Part shown: one piece after another, positions 27,711 through 36,568 of the stretch
How the letters are laid out: each line of letters opens with the position of its first letter
Numbering within the stretch: position 1 is the stretch's first letter
NCBI RefSeq assembly: GCF_020165195.1
Contig: NZ_JAIUHR010000001.1
Coordinates: 62,001-126,000 of the forward strand
DNA length: 64,000 nt
Reading direction: 5' to 3'
Source of the DNA: Mesorhizobium sp. CA14
GTDB lineage: Bacteria > Pseudomonadota > Alphaproteobacteria > Rhizobiales > Rhizobiaceae
Program-made: the position numbers and the translations under genes
The notes under the pieces: model-generated
Database searches by the model: none
Told to the model about the DNA's origin: nothing
What the model saw: only the letters and a program-made list of their open reading frames with translations

Positions 27711-27861
27711 TCCTCTTCGGCTGCTAACGTCGCGGGGCGCTTGCCGCGTCCCGGCCCGCCTGTGGAAATCGCTTCTGGCGCAAAATTCGCCGGTAGCCAA
27801 GCATGGCGCTGCCAGCCGCAAAAAGCTACAGCAACAACATCTTAGGAAGGGACAAGCTCGC

Positions 27862-28779
27862 ATGGCCAATGGTATCGCGTCGATCGGCGAATGCATGCTG
27901 GAACTGTCGGGCCAGACAGGCCCGAATTGGCGAATGGGTTTTGCAGGGGACACCTTCAACACGCTCTGGGCGTTGCACGCCTTGAGCCCGGAACGGCCGG
28001 CCACCTATGTGACAGCCTTCGGCGACGACCCATTCTCGCGCGACCAGATCGCTTTCTTTGCCGAGAATGGCATAGGCGTGGGCAACAGTCCGGTCATTGC
28101 CGGCGCGCGCCCCGGCCTTTACGCCATAACGCTTACCGGGGCCGAGCGCGCCTTCACCTACTGGCGAAGCGACGCGGCCGCGCGCCAGCTCGCCTCGGAC
28201 CCGACGGCACTCGCAAAAAGCCTTGAAAACCAAGTGCTTGTCTATTTTTCCGGAATCACCCTGGCAATTCTGGACGAGGCCGCGCGGAAAACTTTGCTGA
28301 CGGCCATAGTTGCGGCCCGCAAGGCCGGCTCGCTCGTCGCCTTCGACCCGAATTACCGGCCGCGTCTGTGGCCGAGCCGCGAGACGGCACAGGCCGCGAT
28401 CCTGGAAGCGCTTGCCGTGGCCGACATAGCGCTTCCGACTTTTCCAGACGAGCAGATGCTGTTCGGCGACGCGACGCCGCAGGCAACGACGGAACGCCTT
28501 GGCAAGCTAATCGGCGAGGTCGTGGTCAAGAACGGCGAGCAGCCTGCCCTGATTGCGCTGAACGGCGCTTCGCAAATCGTTGACGCCGTGCACGTGGCCG
28601 CCCCTGTCGACACGACGGGCGCTGGCGATTCCTTCAACGGCGGCTATCTCGCCGCCCGGCTTGCCGGCCATGCGCCCGCCGACGCGGCGCGCCGCGCGCA
28701 CAAAGTCGCCGCCGCGGTGGTGCAGGTTCGCGGTGCTCTGGCTCCATTCGAGACGTTGAGAGCTGCATTCGAAAGTTAA
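27862..28779 (+). CDS. kdgK: PfkB-family sugar kinase, probably 2-keto-3-deoxygluconate kinase
   Basis: A 305-residue ribokinase-fold enzyme. SIGECMLEL opens the substrate lid region, DPNYRPRLW is typical of KDG kinases, and DTTGAGDSF (250-258) holds the catalytic Asp and anion hole. Phosphorylation of 2-keto-3-deoxygluconate is the likely reaction, by resemblance. GGAAGGGA precedes ATG 27862. It faces the aldose epimerase gene tail-to-tail. Confidence 0.82.
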   Translation: MANGIASIGECMLELSGQTGPNWRMGFAGDTFNTLWALHALSPERPATYVTAFGDDPFSRDQIAFFAENGIGVGNSPVIAGARPGLYAITLTGAERAFTYWRSDAAARQLASDPTALAKSLENQVLVYFSGITLAILDEAARKTLLTAIVAARKAGSLVAFDPNYRPRLWPSRETAQAAILEALAVADIALPTFPDEQMLFGDATPQATTERLGKLIGEVVVKNGEQPALIALNGASQIVDAVHVAAPVDTTGAGDSFNGGYLAARLAGHAPADAARRAHKVAAAVVQVRGALAPFETLRAAFES

Positions 28780-28824
28780 ACAGCATCGAAGCTTAGCTGG
28801 CCATCACTTCAATATCGTCAAACC

Positions 28825-29850
28825 TTAAGGCAGACGGAACCGGTACTCCGTCACCTGATGATAGATCTGCCCCGGCCACAGCGTCGCCTGCGGGAAATAG
28901 GGCCGGTTCGGCGCGTCCGGCCATGTCTGCGCTTCGAGGCAGAGGCCTGAAAACGCCTTGTAGCGGCGGCCGTCGAGCCCCGGTGACGTCGGCGCTACGA
29001 ACTGGCCGCTATAGAGCTGCAGTCCCGGTTCGGTGGTCCACACTTCCATCTCGACGCCGGAATTGGCGCCTTGCACCCAGGCAGCCTGGTGCAGCGGCCC
29101 GCGGCTGGAGGCCAGACAGTAATTCAGGTCGTAGCGAAGCTGCTCGCCTTCCATTTCCATGCGCAGCGCCCGCGCCTGCCGGAAATCGAAAGGCGTGCCG
29201 TCGACCGGCTTCACCACGCCGGTCGGGATCATCTCGTCATCGACGGGCGTGTAGGCGCCGGCATTGAGCATCAGCCGGTGGTCGAGAATGTCGCCGGCCC
29301 CGCCATCATCGAGATTGAAATAGGAGTGCTGCGCGAGGTTGCAGAGCGTCGGCTCCTCGCAGGTCGCGGTCAGTTCCATGCTGAGCGTGCCCGGGATCTT
29401 CAGCCGGTAGGTGCAAGTGACGTCGAGCGCGCCGGGAAAGCCCATGGCGCCGTCCGGATCGTGCAGCGTCAGCGTCACAAAATCGCGGCCATGCAGCGAG
29501 ACGGTCCATGGCCGGCGGAAATAGCCTTCCGAGCCGCCATGCAGCGTGTGCTTGCCGAGAAAATTCTGCTCGGTCTGGTAGCGGCTGCCGGCGATCGTGA
29601 AGCGGCCCCCGCCGATGCGGTTGGCGAAGCGGCCGACCACCGCCCCGAAGAAGGCGCGGTCGGTCTCGTAGGGTTCGAAACGGTCGTAGCCAAGCACCAG
29701 CGGCGCGTCATGGCCGCTCAGCCTGAGATCCTGGATGATGGCGCCGAGCCCGATGATGTTGGCGGTGATGCCGCCGCCGCGAATGGTGAACCGGCGCACG
29801 GCCTCGCCCGCCTGCGTCGTGCCGAAGACCTCGCCGTCCTTCATCGCCAT
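28825..29850 (-). CDS. galM: Aldose 1-epimerase
   Basis: A 341-residue mutarotase. VVGRFANRIGGGRF, the catalytic His in LAQHSYFNL and NLDDGG match the GalM family; a Glu near the C-terminus (LCLEAQTWPD) is the second catalytic residue. ATG 29850 is chosen over a TTG two codons upstream. A large family A repeat lies between it and the upstream gabD gene. Confidence 0.88.
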   Translation of the reverse strand: MAMKDGEVFGTTQAGEAVRRFTIRGGGITANIIGLGAIIQDLRLSGHDAPLVLGYDRFEPYETDRAFFGAVVGRFANRIGGGRFTIAGSRYQTEQNFLGKHTLHGGSEGYFRRPWTVSLHGRDFVTLTLHDPDGAMGFPGALDVTCTYRLKIPGTLSMELTATCEEPTLCNLAQHSYFNLDDGGAGDILDHRLMLNAGAYTPVDDEMIPTGVVKPVDGTPFDFRQARALRMEMEGEQLRYDLNYCLASSRGPLHQAAWVQGANSGVEMEVWTTEPGLQLYSGQFVAPTSPGLDGRRYKAFSGLCLEAQTWPDAPNRPYFPQATLWPGQIYHQVTEYRFRLP

Positions 29851-29918
29851 GCCCAAAATATCATTACGGATCCGTGGATTTAGGCCGGCTGCGTATCATC
29901 CGGCAAGGGCAGGCTAAA

Positions 29919-30003
29919 GCAATTCCAGGAAAAGTGCGCAGCGGTTTTGCGCCAAAACGAGGCGATAGAGCAGTCCACCATTTTTCTGAAACGGTGGACT
30001 GCT
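29919..30003. repeat. Palindromic repeat family A (copy 2) with an added hairpin
   Basis: GCAATTCCAGGAAAAGTG begins the same element as at 8070, here shortened after GCGGTTTTGCGCCAAAACG. It runs into a perfect 11-base hairpin, AGCAGTCCACC (29969-29979) with GGTGGACTGCT (29993-30003), which may end gabD transcription. The rest of the gabD/galM spacer (29851-30032) shows nothing else. Confidence 0.75.
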
Positions 30004-30032
30004 GGGCGCCTGCCCTCGCACAGCGATCGATA

Positions 30033-31490
30033 TCAGAGTCCGAGGCCGCCGAAGCAGGCATATTTGGTGTCGAGATAATCCTCGATGCCCTGGTGCCCGC
30101 CTTCACGGCCAAGACCGGATTCCTTGACGCCGCCGAACGGCGCCTCGGGCGTGGTGATCAGGCCTTCATTGACGCCGACCATGCCGTATTTCAGGCCTTC
30201 CATCACCCGGAAGGCGCGGCCGAGATCGCCGGTGTAGAAATAGGCGGCGAGGCCGAACTCGGTGTCATTGGCCAAGGCGACCGCCTCTTCTTCGGTCTCG
30301 AACTTGAACACGGGCGCGATAGGCCCAAAAATCTCTTCCTTCATGAAGCGCATGTTCGGCGTGGCGCCGGAGATCACCGTCGGCTGGAAGAATGAGCCAC
30401 CCAGCGCATGGCGCTTGCCGCCGGCGACGACCTTGCCGCCCTTCGACGTCGCGTCGGCGATGAATTCCTCTACCTTCTCGACCGCCTTCTCGTCGATCAG
30501 CGGCCCCTGCTGCACGCCTTCCTCCAGGCCCGAGCCGACCTTGAGGTTGTTGCTGGCGGCGGCGAGCTTCTCGACGAATTTGTCATAGATGCCCGCCTGC
30601 ACGAGGAAGCGGTTGGTGCACACGCAGGTCTGGCCGGAATTGCGGTATTTCGCGGTGATGGCGCCGGCAACCGCGCGGTCGACATCGGCGTCGTCGAAGA
30701 CCAGGAACGGCGCGTTGCCGCCAAGCTCCATCGACACTTTCTTGACCGTCGAGGCCGACTTCTGGATCAGGATCTTGCCGACCTCGGTCGAGCCGGTGAA
30801 GGTGATCTTCTTGACCAGCGGGTTGGCGCAGATCTCGTCGCCGATCTCGCCGGCAGAACCGGTGACGACATTGACGACGCCCTTCGGAAAGCCGACTTCC
30901 TCGACGAGCGCGCCCCAGGCGAGGCCCGAATAAGGCGTCTGCGAGGCCGGCTTGACCACCGCGGTGCAGCCGGCGGCCAAAGCCGGACCGATCTTGCGGG
31001 CAAGCATCGAGGACGGGAAATTCCACGGCGTGATGGCGGCAATGACGCCGACCGGCTCCTTGGTCACCAGGATGCGGCGGTCGCCCCATGGCGACGGCAC
31101 GATGTCGCCATAGACGCGGCGGCCTTCCTCGGCGAACCAGAGGATATAGCTGGCGGCCGAGCCGATCTCACCCTTGGATTCGGTGAGCGACTTGCCCTGC
31201 TCGATGGTCAGCAATTCGGCGAGCACGTCCTGATTATCCATCATCGCGTCATGCAGCTTGCGCAGGAGCTTCGAGCGCTCGAGCGCGGTGGTCTTGCGCC
31301 AGCTCTTGAAGGCTTCCGCTGCGGCCTCGATGGCGCGGCGGGTCTCGGCCTTGCCGGCCTTCGGCACGGTGCCGATCTTCAGGCCCGTCGCCGGATTGTT
31401 GACATCGATGGTCTGGCCGCTGTCGGCCTGCACCCATTCACCATTGATGAGATTGGCCTGGCGCATGAAATGGCTGGTTTTCTGAAGCAT
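30033..31490 (-). CDS. gabD: NAD(P)-dependent succinate-semialdehyde dehydrogenase
   Basis: A 485-residue aldehyde dehydrogenase. ITPWNFPSSMLARKIGPAL, the general-base Glu in MELGGNAPF and catalytic C289 in RNSGQTCVCTNR, with the vicinal second cysteine of GabD enzymes, fit succinate-semialdehyde dehydrogenase of GABA breakdown. GGAGG seven bases before ATG 31490 fixes the start. No GABA transaminase is adjacent. Confidence 0.9.
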   Translation of the reverse strand: MLQKTSHFMRQANLINGEWVQADSGQTIDVNNPATGLKIGTVPKAGKAETRRAIEAAAEAFKSWRKTTALERSKLLRKLHDAMMDNQDVLAELLTIEQGKSLTESKGEIGSAASYILWFAEEGRRVYGDIVPSPWGDRRILVTKEPVGVIAAITPWNFPSSMLARKIGPALAAGCTAVVKPASQTPYSGLAWGALVEEVGFPKGVVNVVTGSAGEIGDEICANPLVKKITFTGSTEVGKILIQKSASTVKKVSMELGGNAPFLVFDDADVDRAVAGAITAKYRNSGQTCVCTNRFLVQAGIYDKFVEKLAAASNNLKVGSGLEEGVQQGPLIDEKAVEKVEEFIADATSKGGKVVAGGKRHALGGSFFQPTVISGATPNMRFMKEEIFGPIAPVFKFETEEEAVALANDTEFGLAAYFYTGDLGRAFRVMEGLKYGMVGVNEGLITTPEAPFGGVKESGLGREGGHQGIEDYLDTKYACFGGLGL

Positions 31491-31660
31491 GGTCTGGCCT
31501 CCGTTCGGCGCGCTGATCGGCCGTTTTTCTGGATATCCGTCGAAGCGTGCTTCAAGAGCCGCACGCCGGCGCATTGCTCTTACCTAGGGAAAGGCGGGCA
31601 AGCAATCACAAGATGGCATATAGGGGTTGGGCCAGCAAAAGCGAGCCGCGTTCAGCGGCT

Positions 31661-32611
31661 CTATCCGAAGACGTGAATGACCACCGTCAGCCAGAACGAC
31701 GTGGTCACCACCGCGCTTGCGGTGGCAAGCGTCATCTGGTTCGAGGCCAGCGCCTGGCCGGTGTTGAACTGGACGGCGATCAGATAGGAGTTGATGCCCG
31801 AAGGGAGTGCCGCAACCACCACCGCGACCTTGGCCGTCAGCGGCGGGAGGCCGAGAAGCCAGACGAAGGCCAGAACCAGCGCCGGCATCAGGAACAGTTT
31901 CAGCACCGACAGCGCCAGCGCTGGCCTGATATTCCCGGAGATGCCGAAGCGGCGCAGGCTAAGCCCCATGGCGAACAGCGCCACCGGACCGGCCGTGCCC
32001 GCAAGCGTGTCGACCAGCCGCTCGACCAGGTTCGGCATCGGCGCGCCGGTGAGGCGCCAGGCGAGCCCCGCCAGGATGCCGATGATCAGCGGATTGATGA
32101 ACAGGCGCCGGAGGAAGCTTTTGACGACGCGCAGCGGATGCACCGTCTCGCCGCTGCCGCGCCCGAACATCTCGAACAGCACGATCGAGGTCATCATCAT
32201 GATCGGCAGGTGAACCGAGACCAGCAGCGACAGCACCTCGAAGCCGCTGGCGCCGAATATGCCAAGGACGAAGGGCGCGCCGAGCAGCACGACATTGGAA
32301 TAGGCCGAGGACACGCCGCCGACGATGCCGGCGCGGGCATCTCGCTCGAACAGCCGCGTCATCACCAGATGGCCCGCGGTCCAGGTGATGGCGGCGGCCG
32401 CGAAATAGGCGCCCCACAGCGACCATGGCGTGACGCCGTGGAAATCCGCTTTGACCATGGTCTGGAAGAGCAGCAGCGGCATCGCCACGTTGATGGCGAA
32501 TCCGGAAATGCCCTCGCCGCTCACCGGCTTCAAATAGCCGGTGAGCCCGGCAAGATAGCCGAGCGCCACAAGGCTGAAGACGAAGAGGACGGTTTCGGTG
32601 AGGGGAGTCAT
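31661..32611 (-). CDS. AEC-family (auxin efflux carrier-like) transporter
   Basis: A 316-residue membrane protein with about ten hydrophobic segments and the AEC split halves. Typical phrases are GISGFAINVAMPLLLFQTM and NPLIIGILAGLAWRL in the middle, and the NSYLIAVQF region near the end. The family exports organic anions; malonate or dicarboxylate permeases are close relatives. The substrate is unknown. ATG 32611 begins just before the first membrane helix, although its ribosome site is weak. Confidence 0.85.
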   Translation of the reverse strand: MTPLTETVLFVFSLVALGYLAGLTGYLKPVSGEGISGFAINVAMPLLLFQTMVKADFHGVTPWSLWGAYFAAAAITWTAGHLVMTRLFERDARAGIVGGVSSAYSNVVLLGAPFVLGIFGASGFEVLSLLVSVHLPIMMMTSIVLFEMFGRGSGETVHPLRVVKSFLRRLFINPLIIGILAGLAWRLTGAPMPNLVERLVDTLAGTAGPVALFAMGLSLRRFGISGNIRPALALSVLKLFLMPALVLAFVWLLGLPPLTAKVAVVVAALPSGINSYLIAVQFNTGQALASNQMTLATASAVVTTSFWLTVVIHVFG

Positions 32612-32773
32612 TTTGCGGGCGGAAACATTTTTCCCGTGATAGGCGAGCCCCGACCGCGGCGCAATCGGCGCGGCGGGCCGATCTCCGGCGCCTCTGCTTG
32701 TTTTCCGGACGGCTTTGCGGTCCCTATATGCCAATCACGACCTTGGTTCGCCCGGGCCGCCATAGGACTTCCG

Positions 32774-33322
32774 ATGCTTCGACTTGTTCTGGTGCTTTTT
32801 CTCCTAGCTGTTCCGAGCCTTGCCCACGCGACCGATGCCGGCTGGGCGCTGCTGCGCGACGGCGGCCATGTCGTGCTGCTTCGCCACGCCTTCGTCACCG
32901 GGGCGACAGACCCGGCCAATTTCGATATCGGCAATTGCGCCACGCAGCTCAATCTGTCCGAGCGCGGCAAGCAGCAGGCAAGCCGCATCGGCGCGCTGTT
33001 CGCGGCGCGCGCGGCGCCGATCGATCATGTGCTCTCCAGCCGCTACTGCCGCTGCCTGGACACCGCCCGCATCGCTTTTGAATCCGAGCCGCAGCCCTTC
33101 GCGCCGCTCGACCTGCTCAAAACCGACCCGGCCGAAAAGGCCGCGCAAATGGCCGCGATCATCAAGGAGATCCGCGGCTATTCCGGCTCCGACAATCTGG
33201 TCCTGGTCACGCATGTGGAAAACATCGAGGCGCTCACCGGGGTGGCGCCGCGCGAGGGCGAAGCCGTGGTCGTGGCGCCGGATGGTGATGGTCTCAAGGT
33301 GCTCGGACGGGTCACGTTCTGA
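32774..33322 (+). CDS. Exported histidine phosphatase-family protein
   Basis: A 182-residue protein with a signal peptide (MLRLVLVLFLLAVPSLAHA) and a phosphoglycerate-mutase-like domain. The catalytic motif is LLRHAF (RHA rather than RHG), the second conserved segment is SSRYCRCLDTA, and the C-terminal His lies in LVTHVENI. It is probably a periplasmic phosphatase with unknown substrate. Its stop at 33322 directly abuts the convergent SRPBCC gene. Confidence 0.8.
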   Translation: MLRLVLVLFLLAVPSLAHATDAGWALLRDGGHVVLLRHAFVTGATDPANFDIGNCATQLNLSERGKQQASRIGALFAARAAPIDHVLSSRYCRCLDTARIAFESEPQPFAPLDLLKTDPAEKAAQMAAIIKEIRGYSGSDNLVLVTHVENIEALTGVAPREGEAVVVAPDGDGLKVLGRVTF

Positions 33323-33787
33323 CTAGGCGTGGTTGGCCATCCCATTCTTCAACAGCCAGGCGTTGATCTCGACCTTCCACGTTTCGATCATATCCCTGAA
33401 GGCATCCTCGGTCAGCTTTGACAGATAGGATTGCCCCTCCTCACCGAGCGCCGTGAACGTATAGGCGATGGAAGCCTGCGTGCCGTCTGGGCCATTATCA
33501 AGACAGGTTACTTCGACAAATCCGAAACGCGATCCCGGCGTCACCCTGGCATAGCGCACACGGTGTTCTTTCGGCTGCCAATCCGTGCAAGCCCAAAGCG
33601 TGAGCTCGTCACCGTGGCCGGTCCGGAACACCATCCCTTCTTGCGTCTCGCCGTCTCGCGGATGCAGAAATTCAGGATTCCAGCCATCGACCCACAGCGT
33701 TTCCCCCATCGGCGTGAACAACGGGAAGACGCGCTCGATTGGACCGGCAAGATCGATCCTGTGGCTGCGCTCAAGATGGCTCGTCAC
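33323..33787 (-). CDS. SRPBCC-family protein
   Basis: A 154-residue START/SRPBCC-fold protein. HRIDLAGPIERVFPLFTPMGE is the typical N-terminal strand and helix, WVDGWNPEF lies in the cavity region, and the C-terminal helix is DMIETWKVEINAWL. Members bind hydrophobic ligands; the ligand here is unknown. It overlaps the upstream ribbon-helix-helix-like gene by 17 bases, so the two form an operon. Confidence 0.78.
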   Translation of the reverse strand: MTSHLERSHRIDLAGPIERVFPLFTPMGETLWVDGWNPEFLHPRDGETQEGMVFRTGHGDELTLWACTDWQPKEHRVRYARVTPGSRFGFVEVTCLDNGPDGTQASIAYTFTALGEEGQSYLSKLTEDAFRDMIETWKVEINAWLLKNGMANHA

Positions 33788-34052
33788 CAGACTTCTCCAT
33801 CATTTCCGTCAACCGATGGCTATCCGCCGCGCGGAGCTCCAGCCCGTAGATGCGCTTCAGCTGATCGATTGTTTCGAGCGTCGCGGGTGAAAACGGCGCC
33901 TGCCCCTCGAAGGCATGCAGCACGATGCCCTCGATGAGATCGCCAAGACTCATGTCGCGATGCTCGGCCAGAGCCTTGAGCACCTTCACAAGCCTTTTCT
34001 CCAGCCGCACGCCAGTCTGTATGCGTTCTATAATCATATCATTTGTTATCAT
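33771..34052 (-). CDS. Small ribbon-helix-helix-like protein
   Basis: A 93-residue protein. TGVRLEKRLVKVLKALAEHRDMSLGDLIEGIVLHAFEG fits a strand-helix-helix DNA-binding unit, judged from the pattern only. AAGGTACC precedes ATG 34052, and GGTAC is directly repeated there (about 34053 and 34061), which could be an autoregulatory site. It overlaps the SRPBCC gene and probably regulates it. Confidence 0.6.
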   Translation of the reverse strand: MITNDMIIERIQTGVRLEKRLVKVLKALAEHRDMSLGDLIEGIVLHAFEGQAPFSPATLETIDQLKRIYGLELRAADSHRLTEMMEKSGDEPS

Positions 34053-34287
34053 GGTACCTTGGTACAAGCAAGCGCTATGACCGCGACAATGTGGCCGAAA
34101 TGTCACAATGAAAAGAAGCCGCAAATCCGCCGCGACAATGCCGCTTGCGACAACCCGTCGCAGGGTCTATAGGCGCGCTCCCGGTCACGAAAACCGAAGC
34201 GAGCACACCGGTTTGGAGCTTTCGCCTCCGCCCGCGCAGCCGGCTTTGCCGCGCTGTGTACGGTGCCGTTTCGGAGTGTTGGGACTT

Positions 34288-34352
34288 GCGGGTGTAGCTC
34301 ATGGAGAGCGCCGGATTTGGTCCGGAGGCAGGGTTCGATTCCCACACCCACG
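34288..34352 (+). other. Compact tRNA-like element 1 (degenerate tRNA or tRNA mimic)
   Basis: The 65 bases fold as a cloverleaf with shortened loops. The acceptor is GCGGGTG/CACCCAC (one C-A mismatch). The D stem is GCTC/GAGC with a 5-base loop. The anticodon stem is CCGGA/TCCGG with loop TTTGG. The T loop is TTCGATT on a GGG/CCC stem. D-loop, anticodon loop and variable region are each too short for a normal tRNA, so a decoding tRNA is unlikely (a Pro- or Gln-like reading is ambiguous). It lies directly before a second tRNA-like element and 440 bases before a slipin gene. Confidence 0.5.
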
Positions 34353-34426
34353 ACACGGATAGCTCAGTTGGGTAGAGCATCAGACTCATAATCTGACGGC
34401 CGAAGGTTCGAATCCTTCTCCATTTG
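34353..34426 (+). tRNA. tRNA-like element 2, anticodon CAT
   Basis: D arm GCTC-AGTTGGGTA-GAGC, anticodon arm TCAGA-CTCATAA-TCTGA and T arm GAAGG-TTCGAAT-CCTTC are all perfect stems, giving anticodon CAU (Met or Ile2 class). The acceptor ACACGGA/TCCATTT pairs at only five of seven positions and no CCA is encoded. It does not match the usual rhizobial initiator, elongator Met or Ile2 tRNAs as I know them. It could be a minor tRNA, a decaying tRNA or a tRNA mimic such as a bacterial Y RNA. Confidence 0.55.
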
Positions 34427-34793
34427 GCCTGATAAGCCAAGGCACCCTTTTACGGTGTTATTCGAAAACGGTCCGGGGACCGGAATGCGAGGACTTCACG
34501 AACGGCAAGGCTTCGGCCTCGCCGGGCGGCGATGTCCTGCGCCATCGGCTCGCGGCCAGGCCCGCGGTGACGATCAAGGCGCGGCGCGGCCGGCAAAGGA
34601 AGCTTCGGCTTCCGGCGCCCGCTTCGTCGCCCCGCGATCCGCTCCCGAAGGCCCGCGGCGGATCGATGCCACCGGTCCCCGGATCATTCGTGCCCGGGAG
34701 ATGAAGTACGACGACGTGAAACGAGAAACGAAAGGATGCTTCGACGCATGACGTGACGCCTCGCATGGGGCCATGCCCGACAGGAGTAAGACA
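34427..34793. other. Stretch without recognisable gene before the slipin
   Basis: The bases between the tRNA-like pair and the slipin start hold an open frame at 34455-34751 and another in a neighbouring frame, but neither resembles a known protein nor has a ribosome site. GGAG at 34783 belongs to the slipin. The 236 bases before the tRNA-like pair (34053-34287) are likewise empty. The segment may carry an untranslated leader or eroded coding sequence. Confidence 0.4.
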
Positions 34794-35937
34794 ATGAAGA
34801 CCATTCTCGAAAAGCTTCTTGGACGGCAGCGCGTCCTCATGAAGGAAAATGAACGTGCCGTCGCCCTCTACAAGGGCGAGATCCAGGCGATCCTGATGCC
34901 GGGCGAACATTGGCTCGCCAACCGGCGCGGAAACCTGGAAATCTCCAGGCACGACCTGAAGAACCCGGAATTCGTTTCGGCATACGAGAAGGCGTTGTTC
35001 GACAAGCTCCCGGACGTGGCCGCGCGTCACTTCACCGTCGTCCGCACCGGACGCACGGAGGTTGCGGCCATCGAGCGCGACGGTGCCTTGCATGCTGTTC
35101 TGGTTCCGGACCGCAAGCTCGTGCTTTGGACCGATGCCGGACCGTGGAAGGTGACGTCCGTCGACACGGCGGCCGATCTGGCTGTCGCTCCGGCCCTGAT
35201 GCGCCGGATCGGCCAGGCCCGGAAGACGGAGCATATGTTCCTCTATCCGGTCGTGGACGGCCAGGTCGGGCTGCTGTTCGTGGACGGCGTCTTCGTCCGC
35301 ACGCTCGACGCGGGCGTGCACGCCTTCTGGAATGTCGGGCGCATGGTCCAGGTGAAGGTCGTCGACATCAAGCGCCAGTCGCTCGATGTCGCCGGGCAGG
35401 AAGTATTGACCAAGGATCGCGTGACGATCCGCGTCAACATCGCCGCCGAATACCGGGTCGTCGATCCGGTGACGGCGGTGAGCACGGTCAAGGACTTCTC
35501 GGAAGCCCTCTACCGCGCCCTGCAGTATGCCTTTCGCAAGACGCTCGGCGCGCTCACGCTCGACCAGATCCTCGACAAGAAGGTGACGGTCGACGAGGAC
35601 GCTGCGGCCAAGGTGCGCGACGGCATGGCCGCGATCGGCGTCGAGGTCAGCGATATCGCTCTCAAGGATGTCATCCTGCCGGGCGATATGCGCGAGATCC
35701 TCAACCAGGTGGTTTCGGCCGAGAAGCAGGCCGAGGCCAACGTCATCCGCCGCCGCGAGGAGACGAACGCCACCCCGTTCGCTGCTCAACACGGCCAAGG
35801 TGATGGCCGAGAACCCGGTGATGCTGCGGCTGAAGGAGCTCGAGGCTCTCGAAGCCATCGCCGGCAAGGTCGAGCGGCTCACCGTCCACAACGGGACGGG
35901 CGGGCTGCTCAACGACCTGGTCAAGCTTCGTGACTGA
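34794..35937 (+). pseudogene. Slipin-family (SPFH) protein, frameshifted near the C-terminus
   Basis: About 325 codons read as a two-part slipin: an N-terminal domain (1-140, KENERAVALYKGEIQAILMP) and an SPFH domain (MFLYPVVDGQVGLLFVDG, VTIRVNIAAEYRVVDPVTA, LALKDVILPGDMREIL-like). After EETNAT the frame runs into a low-complexity Arg/Gly tail. One base earlier or later the expected sequence RSLLNTAKVMAENPVMLRLK continues to a stop at 35937. An extra C in the CCCC run near 35777 explains this. GGAG precedes ATG 34794. Slipins scaffold membrane proteins; two-domain slipins also occur near RtcB RNA-repair genes. The lesion may be real or a homopolymer error. Confidence 0.78.
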
Positions 35938-35983
35938 TGCATGTCGCCCAAAGTGGTTCCGGCTTTGGGAGAACGACATGCAT
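35937..35983. repeat. Palindromic repeat family B (copy 1)
   Basis: ATGCATGTCGCCCAAAGTGG (from 35937) and GGCTTTGGGAGAACGACATGCAT (to 35983) are imperfect inverted halves. A related copy is at 39123-39170. The form is common between rhizobial genes. It begins on the slipin stop codon. Confidence 0.75.
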
Positions 35984-36015
35984 CGACATGGAAAGCTTAC
36001 GCAGCATAAAATGGG

Positions 36016-36043
36016 AAGGGCCGCCGGTTCGACGGCGGCCCTT
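36016..36043. terminator. Rho-independent terminator before acpXL
   Basis: AAGGGCCGCCG (36016-36026) pairs perfectly with CGGCGGCCCTT (36033-36043) around a GTTCGA loop, followed by CTTGCCTTTCC. It should end slipin transcription on the + strand. The rest of the 234-base spacer up to acpXL contains the acpXL promoter region, without a clear consensus. Confidence 0.7.
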
Positions 36044-36171
36044 CTTGCCTTTCCTCGACCCTCTACCCATCTGCCCCCGGCGCATCAGGCCTTTTCCTGC
36101 CGGGAAAAACCGATTAGACAGCGCCCAAACAAGATGCGGACAGATTCCGCCCGCAACCGAAGGAAGAGCCC

Positions 36172-36453
36172 TTGTCCACCACTTTCGAGAAAGTCGCCAA
36201 GATCATTGCCGACACCAGCGAGATCGACATCGACACCATCACGCCCGAGAGCCACACCATCGACGATCTCGGCATCGACAGCCTCGATTTCCTCGACATC
36301 GTCTTTGCCATCGACAAGGAATTCGGCATCAAGGTGCCGCTCGAGAAGTGGACGCAGGAAGTCAACGACGGCAAGGCCTCGACGGACGATTATTTCGTCA
36401 TGAAGAACCTGTGCGCCAAGATCGATGCTCTGGTCGCGGCCAAGAACGCCTGA
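36172..36453 (+). CDS. acpXL: Acyl carrier protein AcpXL for very-long-chain fatty acids
   Basis: A 93-residue specialised ACP that carries the growing 27-hydroxyoctacosanoate-type chain for lipid A. The phosphopantetheine site is S37 in GIDSLDFLD. Sequence and length match rhizobial AcpXL ([40 protein letters not shown]). The start appears to be TTG at 36172, behind AGGAAGAG; no in-frame ATG gives the family N-terminus. It heads the acpXL-fabF2-fabF1-adh-lpxXL cluster. Confidence 0.93.
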   Translation: MSTTFEKVAKIIADTSEIDIDTITPESHTIDDLGIDSLDFLDIVFAIDKEFGIKVPLEKWTQEVNDGKASTDDYFVMKNLCAKIDALVAAKNA

Positions 36454-36485
36454 TGTCCACAGAGCGCGCGAACTTGACGCGCTCA

Positions 36486-36532
36486 GCGCATGACCCCGAA
36501 ATCGGCATCGATTTTCGGAAAGGATCATGCGC
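36486..36532. repeat. Palindromic repeat family C overlapping the fabF2 upstream region
   Basis: GCGCATGACCCCGAAA (from 36486) and TTTTCGGAAAGGATCATGCGC (to 36532) form a long imperfect palindrome of a widespread rhizobial type. Its right end creates GGAAAGGATC followed by ATG 36527, an in-frame potential start for fabF2 that adds 14 residues. Confidence 0.7.
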
Positions 36533-36568
36533 AAACTCAAAAAGCCGCCTGACCCACAACAGCCACCC

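Noticed and set aside
34260..34295. Sigma-54 promoter for the tRNA-like elements, as in rtc operons
   Set aside because: GG and GC elements are not at the required spacing, and the -24 box is a poor match.
34455..34751. A 98-codon frame before the slipin
   Set aside because: No ribosome site, no family resemblance, and biased Arg/Ala/Pro composition; treated as non-coding or eroded.
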